Shown: in pieces, positions 35,712-44,565 of the stretch
How the letters are laid out: every line of letters starts with the position of its first letter
How positions within the stretch are numbered: the first letter of the stretch is position 1
Origin: Bacteroidaceae bacterium
GTDB lineage: Bacteria > Bacteroidota > Bacteroidia > Bacteroidales > Bacteroidaceae
Assembly: GCA_017555845.1 (NCBI GenBank)
Contig: JAFZFO010000002.1
Coordinates: 1-57,193 of the forward strand
Reading direction: 5' to 3'
Length of the DNA: 57,193 nucleotides
The notes under the pieces: model-generated
Seen by the model: only the letters and a program-made list of their open reading frames with translations
Told to the model about the DNA's origin: nothing
The model's database searches: none
Made by a program: the position numbers and the translations under genes

Positions 35712-37235
35712 TTAATGTTTGAAGTGACGGAAGCCTGTGATGACCATGGCAACGCCGTTAGCGTCACAGTAGTCAACAGACTCCTTGTCGCGGATTGAAC
35801 CGCCTGGGTGAACAACTGCTGTAACACCAGCCTCGTGTGCAATCTGTACGCAGTCGGGGAATGGGAAGAATGCATCGCTCGCCATTACGCTGCCCTGGAG
35901 TGAGAAACCGAAGTTGCCGGCCTTCTCAATGGCATGACGCAGTGAATCAACGCGCGAAGTCTGTCCCACACCGCTTGCAATGAGCTGCTTGTTCTTTGCG
36001 AGAACGATAGCGTTACTCTTGCTGTGCTTTACGATCTTGTTCGCAAAGAGCATGTCCTCAATCTCCTCGGCCTTTGGAGCAACCTTTGATACAGTCTGCA
36101 GGTCGGCAGCTGTCTCAACCTTTGCATCACGGTCCTGTACAAGAACACCGTTGAGTACGCTGCGGAATGTCTTCTCTGGCATCTCGGTAGATTTCTGGAT
36201 GAGGATGATGCGGTTCTTCTTCTGCTTGAGTACTTCAAGGGCATCAGCGTCGTAGCTTGGAGCAATGATTACCTCGAAGAAAATCTCGTTTACCTTCTCG
36301 GCTGTAGCCTTGTCTACATTCGCGTTTGCGATGAGCACGCCACCGAATGCTGATACAGGGTCACCGGCAAGTGCTGCATCCCAAGCCTCGGCCAATGTTG
36401 GGCGTGATGCCAAACCACAGGCGTTGTTGTGCTTGAGGATAGCAAATGTGGTCTCGCCTGCGAAGTCGTTGATGAGCTCTACAGCCGCGTTGATGTCAAG
36501 CAGGTTGTTGTAAGAGATCTCCTTGCCGTGGATCTGCTGCAGCATGTCGTTGAAGTTGCCATAGAAAGCACCCTTCTGGTGTGGGTTCTCGCCATAACGC
36601 AAAGACATTGGAGTGTCGTTTGTCTGACGGAATGCGCTGTTTGTCTCCTTGTCGAAATAGTTGAAGATTGCAGAGTCGTAAGATGATGATACTGCAAATG
36701 CCTCTTTTGCGAAGAAACGGCGCTCCTCAAGTGTTGTCTGTGCACCGTTGTTCTTCAAGATCTCATGGAGTGGAGCGTACTGTGCCTTGCTTGCCACGAT
36801 AACTACATCGTTGAAGTTCTTTGCTGCACCACGGATGAGCGAGATGCCGCCTATGTCAATCTTCTCGATGATGTCGGCCTCGGGAGCGCCCGATGCTACA
36901 GTCTGCTCAAATGGGTAGAGGTCTACGATAACCAGGTCAATCTCCGGAATCTCGTACTCCGCCATCTGCTGCTGATCCTTCTCAAGCTCTCTGCGGCCAA
37001 GGATGCCACCGAACACCTTTGGGTGCAGGGTCTTTACGCGACCGCCCAGGATTGATGGGTAGCCAGTGAGGCTCTCGACTGCTGTGCAGGGGATGCCAAG
37101 TGACTCAATGAACTGCTGTGTGCCACCTGTTGAAATGAGTTGTACACCGTCTGCGTGAAGCAGCTTGATAATCTCGTCCAAACCGTCTTTGTAGAAAACG
37201 GAAACCAATGCCGATTTAATTCTTTTTGTTGACAT
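35712..37235 (-). CDS. purH: Bifunctional AICAR formyltransferase/IMP cyclohydrolase
   Basis: Catalyses the last two steps of IMP synthesis. 507 residues. The N-terminal MGS-like cyclohydrolase domain (about 1-150) shows LISTGGTQQFIE, VESLTGYPSILGGRVKTLHPKVFGGIL and DLYPFEQTV. The C-terminal transformylase domain shows SLRYGENPHQ, FAILKHNNACGLASR with the catalytic Lys-His pair, and DAFFPFPDC plus VHPGGSIRDKE at the end. It is the first gene of the purH-mreBCD-mrdA-rodA operon, a purine gene driving shape genes. Confidence 0.97.
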   Translation of the reverse strand: MSTKRIKSALVSVFYKDGLDEIIKLLHADGVQLISTGGTQQFIESLGIPCTAVESLTGYPSILGGRVKTLHPKVFGGILGRRELEKDQQQMAEYEIPEIDLVIVDLYPFEQTVASGAPEADIIEKIDIGGISLIRGAAKNFNDVVIVASKAQYAPLHEILKNNGAQTTLEERRFFAKEAFAVSSSYDSAIFNYFDKETNSAFRQTNDTPMSLRYGENPHQKGAFYGNFNDMLQQIHGKEISYNNLLDINAAVELINDFAGETTFAILKHNNACGLASRPTLAEAWDAALAGDPVSAFGGVLIANANVDKATAEKVNEIFFEVIIAPSYDADALEVLKQKKNRIILIQKSTEMPEKTFRSVLNGVLVQDRDAKVETAADLQTVSKVAPKAEEIEDMLFANKIVKHSKSNAIVLAKNKQLIASGVGQTSRVDSLRHAIEKAGNFGFSLQGSVMASDAFFPFPDCVQIAHEAGVTAVVHPGGSIRDKESVDYCDANGVAMVITGFRHFKH

Positions 37236-37316
37236 ATTAATGTGTTTAAATTTATGCTAATGAAATGATTCCCAGTGTTTTATATTGTTGGCAACGGGAA
37301 TCCCCCTATTTTCTTA

Positions 37317-37324
37317 CAAAGTTA
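37317..37324 (-). promoter_or_regulatory. Candidate -7 element for purH-mre operon
   Basis: TAACTTTG on the minus strand matches TAnnTTTG, 82 bp before purH. No good -33 element is seen at the right distance. Confidence 0.45.
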
Positions 37325-37390
37325 GCTTTTTTTGTGCGATTTTGCACTATAAAGAACGTGCTATTTTTCAACAAAAATATCAATGGAAAA

Positions 37391-37422
37391 AGAGTCCGGC
37401 AACACGCATGTTACCGGACTCT
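37391..37422 (-). terminator. Intrinsic terminator of nadB
   Basis: A 9-bp stem AGAGTCCGG with CCGGACTCT, extended after a mismatch by AACA with TGTT around a 4-nt loop. On the minus strand TTTTT follows. It lies 20 bp after the nadB stop. Confidence 0.85.
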
Positions 37423-37442
37423 CAGGTATGTTTTTTGTCTTT

Positions 37443-39014
37443 TCAGGCCTCCGATTTCGGGTGGTCAATGTTGTAGTGCAGGCCGCGGCTCTCCTTGCGT
37501 TCCATGGCCTGGCGCATGATCAGGTAGCCCACGTTGATGATGTTTCGTAACTCACAAAGCTCACGGCTCACGACGCTCTGTTTGAACAATTCCTCGGTCT
37601 CTTCGTAAAGCAAATCGAGACGGTTCCAAGCGCGCTTGAGACGCAGGTTGGTGCGTACGATGCCCACATATGTACTCATAATCTGCTGTACCTCCTTGGC
37701 ATCCTGCGAAATTAGTACCATCTCCTCGTTCATCTTTGTACCCTCGTCGTTCCATTCGGGTACTTCATCCTTGTAGCTGTACTCCTCAAAATGTGCTACC
37801 GAGTGCTTTGCAGCCGCGTCGGCATAGACAACAGCTTCAATCAACGAGTTACTTGCCAATCGGTTGCCTCCGTGCAGGCCAGTGCATGAACATTCGCCCA
37901 CGGCATATAGCCTGTGAATGCTTGATGCTGCGTTCAGGTCAACCTTTATACCACCGCAAAGGTAGTGTGCTGCCGGTGCAACAGGAATATAGTCCTTTGT
38001 TATGTCAATGCCAAGAGAGAGGCACTTCTCATAGATGTTGGGGAAGTGGCGTTTTGTCTCCTCGGGGTCCTTGTGGGTAACATCGAGATAGACATGGTCG
38101 TCGCCCCTGTGTTTCATTTCATTGTCAATGGCACGTGCTACAATGTCACGTGGCGCAAGCGACAGGCGAGGGTCGTATTTCTGCATGAATTCTTTGCCGT
38201 CCTTGGTACGTAGAATACCGCCATATCCGCGCATGGCTTCGGTTATCAGGAACGATGGGCGGTCGCCCGGGTTGTAGAGCGCTGTGGGGTGGAACTGCAC
38301 GAATTCCATATCCTTTACGGTTCCTTTGGCGCGGTACACCATTGCGATGCCGTCGCCTGTGGCAACGAGCGGGTTGGTTGTTGTCTTGTATACGGCTCCG
38401 CAACCACCGGTGGCCATCAGTGTTATCTTGCTCAGGAATGTGTGTACCTCGTGGGCGTCAATGTCAAGGACATAGGCACCATAGCACTCAATGTCGGGAG
38501 TCTGGCGTGTCACTTCAACGCCCAAATGGTGCTGAGTGATGATTTCAATGGCAAAATGGTGGTCGAATATCGTAATGTTGGGGTGCTTGCGGACAGCTTT
38601 GATAAGTGACTGCTGAATCTCGGCACCTGTGTTGTCGGCATGGTGCAGGATGCGGAACTCCGAGTGGCCGCCCTCGCGGTGCAGGTCGAACTCGCCGCTC
38701 TCGTTGCGGTCGAACTCTACGCCCCAGTCAATGAGTGCCTGAATCTGTGACGGTGCTTCGCGGACCACCTTTTCCACAGCCTCGCGGTCGCTTATCCAGT
38801 CGCCGGCAATCATTGTGTCTTCGATGTGCTTGTCGAAGTTGTCAACCAGTTCGTTGGTAACCGATGCAATGCCGCCTTGTGCGAAAAAGGTGTTTGCATC
38901 CTCTAATGTTGTCTTGCACACAAGCGCAACTTTGCCTTTATCGGCAACCTTAAGAGCATAACTCATTCCGGCAATACCGGAACCGATAACTAAAAAATCA
39001 AATTTCTTGACCAT
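37443..39014 (-). CDS. nadB: L-aspartate oxidase
   Basis: First step of NAD synthesis: oxidises aspartate to iminoaspartate, with fumarate able to act as acceptor without oxygen. 523 residues of the succinate dehydrogenase flavoprotein superfamily. Seen: FAD dinucleotide fold VIGSGIAGMSYAL (G11-S-G13-I-A-G16), FFAQGGIASV, HREGGHSEFRILHHADNTG, VQFHPTALYNPG, EAMRGYGGILR and GLHGGNRLASNSLIEAVVYAD. The last block and length separate it from FrdA. Its 112-bp upstream gap holds a TATTTTTA box (39073-39080), a weak promoter candidate. nadA and nadC are not next to it. Confidence 0.95.
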   Translation of the reverse strand: MVKKFDFLVIGSGIAGMSYALKVADKGKVALVCKTTLEDANTFFAQGGIASVTNELVDNFDKHIEDTMIAGDWISDREAVEKVVREAPSQIQALIDWGVEFDRNESGEFDLHREGGHSEFRILHHADNTGAEIQQSLIKAVRKHPNITIFDHHFAIEIITQHHLGVEVTRQTPDIECYGAYVLDIDAHEVHTFLSKITLMATGGCGAVYKTTTNPLVATGDGIAMVYRAKGTVKDMEFVQFHPTALYNPGDRPSFLITEAMRGYGGILRTKDGKEFMQKYDPRLSLAPRDIVARAIDNEMKHRGDDHVYLDVTHKDPEETKRHFPNIYEKCLSLGIDITKDYIPVAPAAHYLCGGIKVDLNAASSIHRLYAVGECSCTGLHGGNRLASNSLIEAVVYADAAAKHSVAHFEEYSYKDEVPEWNDEGTKMNEEMVLISQDAKEVQQIMSTYVGIVRTNLRLKRAWNRLDLLYEETEELFKQSVVSRELCELRNIINVGYLIMRQAMERKESRGLHYNIDHPKSEA

Positions 39015-39126
39015 ATTACCATTGTTTCTTACGTGGCGAAACGGGCGTCAGTCCTTTTTCTCCTTTGGGATGTAAAAATACAAAAAAATGACAAGTAGTA
39101 TAAATTTCTACTAAAAAATATTGTCA

Positions 39127-40053
39127 TCACTCTGTTTTGTCCTCCTTTTCCAGTGCGTTGATGTTGCGCATCAACTGTTCATATCCGCATCTCTCCACTG
39201 CGCTGTGCCTGAAAAGAGCCTTGTATTCAGGTTTGGTAAGAACCTGCCATTTCTCCATTGTCATCTGTCGCAGTGTGTCTGACGGCTGCAGTTCGGGTAT
39301 CGTATTGGGGGTGGAAAAGCGGTTGTGTGGGCACACTGTACGGCAACGGTCGCAGCCGTAGAAGCAGTTTCCCATCTTTTTACCGATGTTTTCGGGCAGT
39401 TCGCCACGGTGTTCAATGGTAAGGTATGAAAGGCATTTGTTGGCATCGAGCCCGTTGTCACTCAATGCTCCGCCCGGGCAACTTTCAATGCATTTACGGC
39501 AGCTGCCGCAGAAATCACGTGAAAGTGGAGTGTCATGACACAGTTCTATGTCAACAAGCAACTCGCCCAGGAAGAATGCCGATCCTTTGCCCGGTATTAT
39601 GAGTTGGCGGTTACGGCCTATATATCCTATTCCGGCCTTTACGGCCCAATAGCGTTCAAGAACCGGTGCCGAGTCGCAGAAAGCGCGCCCTTGCACAGGG
39701 CAAATGTCGTTTATGCTCTGCAACAGCCGGTACAGTCTCTCTTTTACAATCTTGTGATAATCCTTGCCCTGTGCATAGTCGGCAAATCCGTCTATCGGTT
39801 GCTTGGGAGCATAGTTCATCGCTACAGAAATGATGCTCTTGCATCCCTCTACAAGCAGGGTGGGGTCGAAGCGTTTGTCGCAGTTGCGTTCAAGATACTG
39901 CATGGTTGCATGGCTGCCTTTTCCAATCCAATTGTTGTATCTCTGTGCAGTCTCTTCCGCCACTGCTTCTGCCTTGGCTATCCCGCAAATGTCAAATCCG
40001 AGACGTATAGCCTCGGATTTGATATATCTGGTCAAATCTTCCTTTTCCATCAT
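39127..40053 (-). CDS. queG: Epoxyqueuosine reductase
   Basis: Cobalamin- and Fe-S-dependent last step of queuosine synthesis in tRNA. 308 residues from the ATG at 40053, which overlaps the deacetylase stop by 4 bp (ATGA). Seen: the N-terminal QueG domain with ISVAMNYAP and DSAPVLERYWAVKAGIGYIGRN (split by short turns), then two [4Fe-4S] motifs, CGSCRKCIESCP (about 181-193) and CDRCRTVCPHN (about 231-241). It lacks the C-terminal HEAT repeats present in E. coli QueG, as is usual for short forms. Third gene of the GT117 operon. Confidence 0.94.
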   Translation of the reverse strand: MMEKEDLTRYIKSEAIRLGFDICGIAKAEAVAEETAQRYNNWIGKGSHATMQYLERNCDKRFDPTLLVEGCKSIISVAMNYAPKQPIDGFADYAQGKDYHKIVKERLYRLLQSINDICPVQGRAFCDSAPVLERYWAVKAGIGYIGRNRQLIIPGKGSAFFLGELLVDIELCHDTPLSRDFCGSCRKCIESCPGGALSDNGLDANKCLSYLTIEHRGELPENIGKKMGNCFYGCDRCRTVCPHNRFSTPNTIPELQPSDTLRQMTMEKWQVLTKPEYKALFRHSAVERCGYEQLMRNINALEKEDKTE

Positions 40054-40661
40054 TCGAATACTTTGAAACTGTATCCTTGTCCCTGCAACCACTCTATTGC
40101 GCGTGGAAGGGCGTATTTCAGGTTCTCCTCGGAGCGCAGTGAGTCATGGAAGGTAATGATTGAGCCGTTACGTACCAACCTTTTGACAATGGCAAGCACC
40201 TCCTCGCCGTTAAGGCGTTTGCTGTAGTCACGTGTCACAAGATCCCACATTATGAACCTATAATGCTTGCTCAACTCCTTGTACTGGCTGCGGCGCAGCA
40301 GTCCGTGTGGTGGGCGGAACAGGTTGCTGTGAATGAGCCCGTTGGCCTTCTCTACATTGCCTATATAGTCGCGTGTATCCGTGGACAGGCCTTTCAGATG
40401 GTTGAAGGTGTGGTTTCCCACCTTGTGCCCGGCATCGACCACCAGTCGGTATTCCTCTGGATGCTTGCGCACATTGTCGCCAACCATAAAGAAGGTTGCC
40501 TTGATGTTGTATTGTCCGAGCAGGTCCACAACCCAAGGTGTGATGACGGGTATCGGACCGTCATCAAATGTCAGATAAACCGCCTTCTCATCGGGGTTCA
40601 TCCTCCATAATGCCTTTGGGAAAAGTCTGCGGACAAAGCCGGGTACCTGCTCTATGAACAT
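40050..40661 (-). CDS. CE4 polysaccharide deacetylase family protein, no signal peptide
   Basis: A metal-dependent NodB-type deacetylase of 203 residues. Seen: motif 1 TFDDGP (catalytic Asp33 and metal ligand Asp34), motif 2 H84-TFN-H88, motif 3 RPPHG (116-120), and an ITFHDS motif near the end with the last His. The N-terminus (MFIEQVPGFVRRLFPKALW) is amphipathic but not a signal peptide, so the enzyme probably acts on a substrate at the cytosolic membrane face. It starts 8 bp after the GT117 gene and overlaps queG. The substrate is unknown. Confidence 0.88.
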   Translation of the reverse strand: MFIEQVPGFVRRLFPKALWRMNPDEKAVYLTFDDGPIPVITPWVVDLLGQYNIKATFFMVGDNVRKHPEEYRLVVDAGHKVGNHTFNHLKGLSTDTRDYIGNVEKANGLIHSNLFRPPHGLLRRSQYKELSKHYRFIMWDLVTRDYSKRLNGEEVLAIVKRLVRNGSIITFHDSLRSEENLKYALPRAIEWLQGQGYSFKVFE

Positions 40662-40669
40662 ATCTTGGT

Positions 40670-43600
40670 TTATTTGCTCTGCTGTTTCATCATCTTTCTC
40701 AATGACTGCTCAATCATGCGCATTTCGGCGTTTGACAGGTCAAGTTCGTTGAGTACCTGATACATGCTTCCAATAACCATTCTCTTCATCTCGGCATTCT
40801 GCTTGTTGCGTGTCTTTTCAAGTATGTCTACCTGTTTGTTGAAACAGTCGCACAATGCCACAATGATATCCTCTCTTGCGGTGTCACTGAATTCACCATT
40901 CTCAAGCAGGCTCCATGCGTGGTTGATGAGTGATATGCGGTGGTACAGCATTATGTCATTCTGTTCGTTTGGCTTCAAAGTGTTGTACCAGATGATATGC
41001 TCGAGCTCGTTCTTGAGTATGCTGTTTGCCATCTCGTCCCTTCTTTGCTTGAGCATCGCCAAAGTGTCATATCCCAGGAACAGATCCTCCAGTATGGCCT
41101 GTCTGATGGGGTCATCACTGTCGGCCGACTTTGCTATCTCGTTCTTGTAGTCGCGCTGCACCTGATAGATGATGTTGTACACATCGGCAAGCGCAATGGT
41201 GTTGTCTCTTAATGCATCGTAAGGTACAACATCGGCAGGGAGCTCATTGTATACCTTCTCCAGTACTGCAATAATCTGTGCATCATCCTCCTCACTGTTG
41301 ATCATGTCGGTAGCCAACTGTGCAACGAGGTTGCGGTGTGTGCTGATCATTCTTCTGATGGTCTCATCGGCATAGTACTTCTTGTACTCCTTCAGGCCGC
41401 CCCACTTGAAGCGGTTGATGATGTTGTCGCAGAAACGGTCAATGTCGACAGGGTGTTCGCCAGCTCCGGTGTCATAGCCGAGTTTGCTCCAGTCGAATGG
41501 AGTTATGCGGTAAGCCAGTCCTTCATGTACAAAGAACTTTGTCAATACGGCAGGGTAGTTCTTCTCGCCCACGGTCATTGACATGTACAGCGGACGCTCC
41601 CAGTTTGCATTTGCAAGCATGTCGAACATGATGAGCTCATGGCGGTAGAGTGCGCTTTTGTCGCTGATGTCGATTGTCATGTATTCGGGCATGTTGTTCT
41701 CATATTCCTGTGGAATGACCATTCCTGAACGCATTACAGCCTCCTTGTCAATTGGTATGTAGAGAGTTTCGCAAGGAATTATGCTTCTTGGAATCTCTAT
41801 GTAGTTTCTTCTTGAACGTCCCTCGTTTATGGCCGCCTCGTACATGGTTATGATTTCATCCACCACCTTTCGTGCCTCGGATTTTTTTGTGGCGTTGGCC
41901 TCAAGAATCCAATGCTTGGTAATCTTGTTCATTTCGAAAGGATTGTTGCCGAAAGCCTTCTCGAACTTCTCGGGGAAAGCCTTGCGGTACTGCATGATGA
42001 AGTCCTCCATAGGGAACACATATACATAGATGTTTGTGTTGCCGGCGTAGTTGATTCTGTCCCATGTGATAGGGAGGCTTGGAGAATCGTAGGCCGGTCG
42101 CTTCATCTGGTCGGTGTACCAGTCTGTCTGCAGGTACGACAGGTTGCAAACACGTGCATCGGTACGCTCGCCCTCAACCTCCTGGCTGTACCAAAGAGGG
42201 AATGTGTCATTGTCACCGCATGTGAAGATGATCGGGCAACCCTCGTCGGGCAGGGTGTTGAGGTAGTTCAGACCAAAGTCACGGCACGCAAAGCGTCCGC
42301 TGCGGTCGTGGTCGTCCCATGTCTGTGAAACCATCTGCAATGGAACAAGGATGCAGGCCACAGCAACGGCACTGCTTATAAGGATGTTGTTCTCTTTCTT
42401 TCTTGTCTTGGCAATGTACTGTGATATTCCGGCAACGCCCATGCCAATCCAGATGGCAAATGCATAGAATGAACCTGCATATGCATAGTCACGTTCACGT
42501 GGCTGCAATGGTGTTTGGTTAAGGTAGAGTACAATTGCAAGACCGGTCATGAAGAACAGCATGAATACTACCCAGAACTGCTGCTTGCCCTTCTTGCCGT
42601 TGTTAAGTTGCCAAGCGATACCGATTATTCCCAGAATGAGTGGCAGGGCAAAGAATACATTGCGTCCCTGATTGTCCTTGATAGTCTGTGGCAACTTGTC
42701 CTGGTTGCCCAAACGTATGTTGTCAACAAATGGTATGCCTGTTATCCAGTTGCCATACTCCTTCTCGCCATAATTGTTCTGTATGTCATTCTGGCGGCCG
42801 ACGAAATTCCAAAGGAAATAGCGCCAGTACATGTGGTTTACCTGGTAGTTGACAAAGAAACGTATGTTGTCCAGCTGTGTCGGAACCTTTACGTCAACAG
42901 GTTTGTTCTGCTGTTTTCTGATCTCGGGGAACTTTGCCCTACGGGTGTTCTTTATGTATTTGCCCACCCATTTCTCGTATTCTCCGGCGTGGTCGCTGCT
43001 GTACATACGTGGGAAGAACATGTTCTGCACGTGTTTGTACTCCTTGTTGTAGTCGATTATCTCATACTCGTCGGGGTCGCTTGCGTTCTTCTTCTCTACA
43101 CGCATGTAGATTGGGCTTGTCTTTACCGATACGGCATCGCCGTCCTTGGTCCTGTCTACCTCGGCATCGAAGCACTCGCCATAGAACAGCGGGCGTGAAC
43201 CGTACTGCTCGCGGTTAAGGTATGATCCAAGAGTGAAGATATCCTCGGGCGAGTTCTGGTCCATTGGAGTGTTGGCCGATGAACGGATAACGATGAGTGC
43301 GTATGATGAGTAGCCTATCATGATTAGCAACAGGCTCAGGAACGATGTGTTGAACCCTCTGCGGCTGATCAGATATGTCTTTGTTATCTCGGCGCCCTTG
43401 TATGAAACCTTGTTTCTTGTGCATACGATATAGATGGCAACCAATACTATAGCACCAATGAAGATGCTTCCCGCAACGCTGTTGCCATAGAATGGAATGC
43501 CCAACAATGCTATCGCCAATGTGAATATGGCCGCAATGCGGCTCTGGCTCTTGCCTTTCTCGGTGCAGTAGATGCCGGCCACCAATGTGGCGAAGAGCAG

Positions 43601-44401
43601 CAGGATGTAAATGTAGAGTCCGGTGTTGAACGGCAATCCAAACAGGTTCACAAAAAGAAGTTCGAACCAACCACCGACTTTTACAACTCCGGGCACAATA
43701 CCGTACAGTACGGCCATTACAATGGCTGCGGATACGACCAGTGCCAACAATGAACCCTTGAAGCTTGCGTTGGGGAATCTTTTGTAGTAGACCACAAGTA
43801 CAATGGCAGGGATACACAAAAGGTTGAGCAAGTGGACTCCGATTGAAAGACCTACAAGGTATGCGATGAGTACGAGCCATCTGTCACTGTGGGGTGCATC
43901 GGCGTTGTCCTCCCACTTGAGGATGAGCCAGAATACCACCGCTGTGAAGAGTGATGAGTAGCCGTATACCTCGCCTTCGACAGCGCTGAACCAGTATGTG
44001 TCGCTCCAAGTGTACGCCAATGCGCCTACAAGGCCCGATGCCAGAATGGTTATCATCTGGCTCTTTGTAATCTCTTTGCCGTCTCCCACAATCAGTTTGC
44101 GTGTCAGGTGTGTGATGCTCCAGAACAGGAACAGGATACCTGCAGCACTGAGCAGCGCTGACATGATGTTTACCATGTATGCAACCTTCTCAGGGCCTGC
44201 AAACATTGAGAAGAAATTGGCAGTGAGCATGAAAAAGGGTGCGCCTGGCGGGTGACCGATCTCGAGCTTGTTACCTGAAAGGATGAACTCCGGGCAATCC
44301 CAGAAGCTTGCTGTGGGTTCTACTGTCAGACAGTAGGTCAATGCCGCGATGATGAAAGTGAACCATCCCAAGGCATTGTTCCAGATTTTGAATTGTTTCA
44401 T
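40670..44401 (-). CDS. GT117 family (DUF2723) polytopic membrane protein
   Basis: A 1243-residue protein. The first 700 residues or so are a GT-C-like membrane part: about a dozen helices, EPTASFWDCPEFILSGNKLEIGHPPGAPFF near the start (the conserved DUF2723 block, with acidic residues in the first loop), YTWSDTYWFSAVEGEVYG, and NQTPLQPRERDYAYAGSFYAFAIWIG. The last 500 residues are soluble, beginning ACRDFGLNYLNTL and DEGCPIIFTCGDNDTFPLWY, and end in a helical region with TPR-like character. The family is widespread in Bacteroidetes and is placed among glycosyltransferases; its acceptor is not established. It is the first gene of an operon with a CE4 deacetylase and queG, and has a consensus promoter. 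Confidence 0.88.
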   Translation of the reverse strand: MKQFKIWNNALGWFTFIIAALTYCLTVEPTASFWDCPEFILSGNKLEIGHPPGAPFFMLTANFFSMFAGPEKVAYMVNIMSALLSAAGILFLFWSITHLTRKLIVGDGKEITKSQMITILASGLVGALAYTWSDTYWFSAVEGEVYGYSSLFTAVVFWLILKWEDNADAPHSDRWLVLIAYLVGLSIGVHLLNLLCIPAIVLVVYYKRFPNASFKGSLLALVVSAAIVMAVLYGIVPGVVKVGGWFELLFVNLFGLPFNTGLYIYILLLFATLVAGIYCTEKGKSQSRIAAIFTLAIALLGIPFYGNSVAGSIFIGAIVLVAIYIVCTRNKVSYKGAEITKTYLISRRGFNTSFLSLLLIMIGYSSYALIVIRSSANTPMDQNSPEDIFTLGSYLNREQYGSRPLFYGECFDAEVDRTKDGDAVSVKTSPIYMRVEKKNASDPDEYEIIDYNKEYKHVQNMFFPRMYSSDHAGEYEKWVGKYIKNTRRAKFPEIRKQQNKPVDVKVPTQLDNIRFFVNYQVNHMYWRYFLWNFVGRQNDIQNNYGEKEYGNWITGIPFVDNIRLGNQDKLPQTIKDNQGRNVFFALPLILGIIGIAWQLNNGKKGKQQFWVVFMLFFMTGLAIVLYLNQTPLQPRERDYAYAGSFYAFAIWIGMGVAGISQYIAKTRKKENNILISSAVAVACILVPLQMVSQTWDDHDRSGRFACRDFGLNYLNTLPDEGCPIIFTCGDNDTFPLWYSQEVEGERTDARVCNLSYLQTDWYTDQMKRPAYDSPSLPITWDRINYAGNTNIYVYVFPMEDFIMQYRKAFPEKFEKAFGNNPFEMNKITKHWILEANATKKSEARKVVDEIITMYEAAINEGRSRRNYIEIPRSIIPCETLYIPIDKEAVMRSGMVIPQEYENNMPEYMTIDISDKSALYRHELIMFDMLANANWERPLYMSMTVGEKNYPAVLTKFFVHEGLAYRITPFDWSKLGYDTGAGEHPVDIDRFCDNIINRFKWGGLKEYKKYYADETIRRMISTHRNLVAQLATDMINSEEDDAQIIAVLEKVYNELPADVVPYDALRDNTIALADVYNIIYQVQRDYKNEIAKSADSDDPIRQAILEDLFLGYDTLAMLKQRRDEMANSILKNELEHIIWYNTLKPNEQNDIMLYHRISLINHAWSLLENGEFSDTAREDIIVALCDCFNKQVDILEKTRNKQNAEMKRMVIGSMYQVLNELDLSNAEMRMIEQSLRKMMKQQSK

Positions 44402-44462
44402 TATTTTGTTTTATTTTTTCGTTATCCCCTGAAAAACAGGACATACCTGTCCCAAAATTGTG

Positions 44463-44493
44463 CAAATTTACCTAATAAATAGCAGAGGGCAAA
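44463..44493 (-). promoter_or_regulatory. Consensus Bacteroidetes promoter for the GT117 operon
   Basis: On the minus strand: TTTG, exactly 19 bp, TAAATTTG. It gives a leader of about 55 nt that can form a short hairpin (ACAGG with CCTGT). Confidence 0.8.
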
Positions 44494-44538
44494 ATATTGG
44501 CCGACAATTTGGCCGGCCGTTAAGTTTATTTATAAAAA

Positions 44539-44565
44539 CGACCCGCAGTGAATTACAGCGGGTCG
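44539..44565 (-). terminator. Intrinsic terminator overlapping the end of priA
   Basis: An 8-bp perfect stem CGACCCGC with GCGGGTCG (loop of 11) is followed on the minus strand by TTTTTA. The priA stop codon lies in the loop. Confidence 0.8.

Noticed and set aside
39094..39112. Short hairpin AGTAG/CTACT after queG as a terminator
   Set aside because: Only five A/T-rich pairs with a 9-nt loop; too weak to call without data.
42515..43198. 227-residue plus-strand ORF opposite the GT117 gene
   Set aside because: Antisense shadow of a membrane protein gene; its hydrophobicity follows from reading the reverse of hydrophobic codons.
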